A program made the translations under genes and the position numbers. Shown here piece by piece: positions 62,126 to 64,000 of a DNA stretch of 64,000 bases. Below the pieces are notes generated by a model. That model did not search any database and was not told the origin of the DNA. It saw only the letters and a program-made list of their open reading frames with translations. How positions within the stretch are numbered: position 1 is the stretch's first letter; every line of letters begins with the position of its first letter. The stretch is from Sphingomonas changbaiensis NBRC 104936 (GTDB lineage Bacteria; Pseudomonadota; Alphaproteobacteria; Sphingomonadales; Sphingomonadaceae): NCBI RefSeq assembly GCF_000974765.1, contig NZ_BBWU01000045.1, forward strand, positions 16,001-80,000, written 5' to 3'.

Positions 62126-63171
62126 TTGGCCGCCGCCGATGCAGGGTGATGCGCGTGGAAGCGTGCAAGGTCATCCGCGATCCGCCGCGCGATCGACGAA
62201 CGCGCCAGCTTGGCCGCAACGCCGATCGCGTTGGCGACGCCGCCCGCGTCCGCGCCGCCGTGGCTCTTCACGACGATGCCGTTCAGGCCCAGGAAGACCG
62301 CGCCATTGTGGTTGTTGGGATCGAGGTGCGTCTTCAGCATGTGGAAGGCCGGGCGCGACAGCAGGAAGCCGGCCTTGGACCGGAACGAGCTGGTAAAGGC
62401 GCGGCGCAGCAGGTCGGTGATGAAGCGCGCGGTGCCCTCGACCGATTTCAGCGCGACGTTGCCGGTGAAGCCGTCGGAGACGATCACGTCGGCCTCGCCG
62501 CGGCCCAGCCGGTCGGCCTCGATATTGCCGTCGAACGACAGCGGCAGATAGGGCGCGTCGCGCAGCAGCGCAGCCGCCTCCTTCACTTCGTCAGTGCCCT
62601 TCAGCTCTTCCTCGCCGATATTGAGCAGCCGCACGCGCGGGCGCTCGAGTCCCATCACGATTCGCGCATAGGCCGCGCCCATCACCGCGAACTCGACCAG
62701 GTTGTTGGCATCGCACTCGGTGTTGGCGCCCAGATCGAGCATGACAAGATCGTTGTCGCCGAGCGTGGGCAGCAGCGCGGCGAGCGCGGGCCGGTCGATG
62801 CCGGGCAGAGTGCGCAGCGCCAGCTTGGACATCGCCATCAGCGCGCCGGTGTTGCCGGCCGACAGCGCGGCGTCGGCATGGCCCTGCTTCACGGCATCGA
62901 TCGCAAGACCCATCGACGTCGTCTTGGCGCGGCGGATGGCCTGGCTCGGCTTGTCGGTGCCGGCGATGACTTCGGGCGCGTGCAGAACGTCCGACGCCGC
63001 CTTCAGCGCCGGATGCATGGCCAGCGCGGCGGCGATCGCCGCCTCGTCGCCGACCATCAGGAATTTGAGGCGCGGGTCCAGCTTCAGCGCACGCGCCGCG
63101 CCTTCGGTCGTCACCGACACGCCGGCATCGCCGCCCATCGCGTCGATGGCGATTCGCGGCGTATCGGTCAC
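62122..63171 (-). CDS. plsX: Phosphate acyltransferase PlsX
   Basis: 349 residues from a GTG start. Opens [15 protein letters not shown], with [27 protein letters not shown] and [18 protein letters not shown] motifs typical of PlsX. It makes acyl-phosphate from acyl-ACP for phospholipid synthesis. It follows rpmF by 32 bases and overlaps fabH, the standard alphaproteobacterial arrangement. Confidence 0.97.
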   Translation of the reverse strand: MTDTPRIAIDAMGGDAGVSVTTEGAARALKLDPRLKFLMVGDEAAIAAALAMHPALKAASDVLHAPEVIAGTDKPSQAIRRAKTTSMGLAIDAVKQGHADAALSAGNTGALMAMSKLALRTLPGIDRPALAALLPTLGDNDLVMLDLGANTECDANNLVEFAVMGAAYARIVMGLERPRVRLLNIGEEELKGTDEVKEAAALLRDAPYLPLSFDGNIEADRLGRGEADVIVSDGFTGNVALKSVEGTARFITDLLRRAFTSSFRSKAGFLLSRPAFHMLKTHLDPNNHNGAVFLGLNGIVVKSHGGADAGGVANAIGVAAKLARSSIARRIADDLARFHAHHPASAAAK

Positions 63172-63203
63172 TCTATCGCTGCTCCCGCGCTTCGGTCGCG
63201 CGG

Positions 63204-63383
63204 TCAGGCGTCGACCGAGACGATCTCACGGCCATTATAATGGCCGCACGCGCCACACAGATTGTGCGGCAGCTTCAGTTCGCCGCAATTCGGGCATTCC
63301 TGGAAGGCTGTCGCCTTCAGCGCGTCGTGGCTGCGGCGCATGTTGCGCTTCGAGGGCGACGTTTTTCTCTTCGGCACTGCCAT
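63204..63383 (-). CDS. rpmF: 50S ribosomal protein L32
   Basis: 59 residues starting [20 protein letters not shown] with a zinc-binding pattern C30-x2-C33 and C43-x2-C46 (the C-plus form). It is the first gene of the rpmF-plsX-fabH run. Length is standard. Confidence 0.97.
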   Translation of the reverse strand: MAVPKRKTSPSKRNMRRSHDALKATAFQECPNCGELKLPHNLCGACGHYNGREIVSVDA

Positions 63384-63568
63384 GACGGCACCTGTTCCAA
63401 TCTTTACAGTCTAGACATACACGACAGGCGGCCGTCATTCAGGAATGCGGCATCGAGCCGCGGACCACGTAACTGTCGCGAGCGAGCGGGCGCATATATC
63501 GAAATCGCGCGCCGTTGCAAGCGGCGCACGCACATGGCAGCCTCGCCGAGCAAAGGGGAGGCAAGGCC

Positions 63569-64000
63569 ATGATATTGCCGATTACACTCACCGTCGCGGG
63601 CGCTGCCGCGCTGATCAACGTCTGGCTCGGCTGGCGGGTCGGTCAGCGCCGGATCTCGGAGAAGGTGTCGATCGGCGACGGGGGCAACGAGCGGCTGACC
63701 GCCCGGATGCGCGCCCATGCGAACTTCGCCGAATACACGCCGTTCGTGCTGATCCTGATCGGACTGATCGAATTCGCCGCCGGCACCAGCATCTGGCTGT
63801 GGGCGGTCGGCGCGATCTACATTCTCGCCCGCATCGCCCACGCGATCGGGATGGACCGGCCGTCGCCCAACCCGTTCCGCATGGCGGGGATCCTGGTGAC
63901 GATGCTGACGCTCCTCGGCCTCGGCCTCTACGCGGTCGCGATCCCGCAGCTCGCTCCGCAGGCACACCGCGGCGGCACCGACGTGATCGACGCCGCCGGC
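63569..64000 (+). CDS. MAPEG family membrane protein (partial, runs off the window)
   Basis: At least 144 residues; the frame is still open at the right edge. About four helices with the MAPEG pattern: INVWLGWRVGQRRISEKVSIGDGGNERLTARMRAHANFAEYTPF, then ILARIAHAIGMDRPS. MAPEG proteins are glutathione-related or of unknown function in bacteria. GGGGAGGCAAGGCC precedes the ATG. Confidence 0.88.
   Translation, partial: MILPITLTVAGAAALINVWLGWRVGQRRISEKVSIGDGGNERLTARMRAHANFAEYTPFVLILIGLIEFAAGTSIWLWAVGAIYILARIAHAIGMDRPSPNPFRMAGILVTMLTLLGLGLYAVAIPQLAPQAHRGGTDVIDAAG

Overview
The window reads as an ordinary chromosomal stretch of a high-GC alphaproteobacterium, most probably a sphingomonad (Sphingomonas, Sphingobium or a close relative). 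Pointers are two large TonB-dependent receptors (one with its own sigma/anti-sigma pair), a class I lysyl-tRNA synthetase, the rpmF-plsX-fabH-ihfA-merR block, the ftsE-ftsX-ydcF-plsC block, metX-metW next to hisC-tyrA, a questin-oxidase-like protein, an Anbu proteasome-like protease, and general-stress (EcfG-type) promoter motifs. The taxon is inferred from gene content, not from an rRNA gene; there is none here. The only RNA gene recognised is tRNA-Leu(GAG). I see no CRISPR array, prophage or intact insertion sequence.

Layout. 0.2-2.5 kb: a CDC48/p97-type double AAA+ ATPase. 2.5-4 kb: small membrane proteins, a DUF1810 protein and rpmG (L33). 4-6.4 kb: a visibly AT-richer accessory patch with a lipoprotein and an orphan protein carrying a GINPG motif. 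6.4-10 kb: dps, formate-tetrahydrofolate ligase, DUF808. 10-11.7 kb: a B3-type metallo-beta-lactamase translationally coupled to an AmpR-like regulator. 11.7-12.4 kb: AlkB-like dioxygenase with a membrane micropeptide. 12.6-20 kb: an uninterrupted chain of overlapping genes, sigma factor - FecR - TonB receptor (STN domain) - DUF2334 deacetylase - membrane protein - DUF2141 - glycosyltransferase - micro-ORF. 20-24 kb: DEAD-box helicase with a DbpA-like tail and an ABC-F ATPase. 24-28 kb: a large DUF3857/transglutaminase/TPR protein, tRNA-Leu and a zinc-ribbon protein. 28-31 kb: ftsEX, ydcF, plsC. 31-32 kb: a disordered stress-type small protein divergent from Anbu. 32-37.6 kb: amino-acid biosynthesis (tyrA, hisC, D-serine-dehydratase-like enzyme plus RidA, metX, metW). 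37.6-40.7 kb: a TetR regulator divergent from a TonB receptor. 40.8-45.3 kb: DUF1622, MscS, FNT transporter, then glycosyltransferase, GtrA and a ferritin-like protein. 45-50 kb: S41 peptidase and pheST. 50-56 kb: RcnB-like protein, DUF885 peptidase, questin oxidase divergent from SoxR, lysS. 56-64 kb: DinG-like helicase, SixA-like phosphatase, a second orphan protein, and the merR-ihfA-fabH-plsX-rpmF block, ending in a MAPEG protein cut by the window edge.

Most interesting: (1) the bla(B3)-ampR coupled pair with a Gln in place of the first zinc histidine; (2) the cell-surface-signalling TonB receptor fused by overlaps to glycan/lipid-type genes; (3) recognisable regulatory DNA, namely a SoxR box in front of the questin oxidase gene, a 7-7-7 inverted repeat between tetR and its receptor, and EcfG-type stress promoters at several small-membrane, dps, Anbu and mscS loci; (4) GC-rich palindromic repeats whose right arms serve as the Shine-Dalgarno of metW and of the merR-type gene; (5) a DSD1-like enzyme/RidA pair inserted between hisC-tyrA and metXW.
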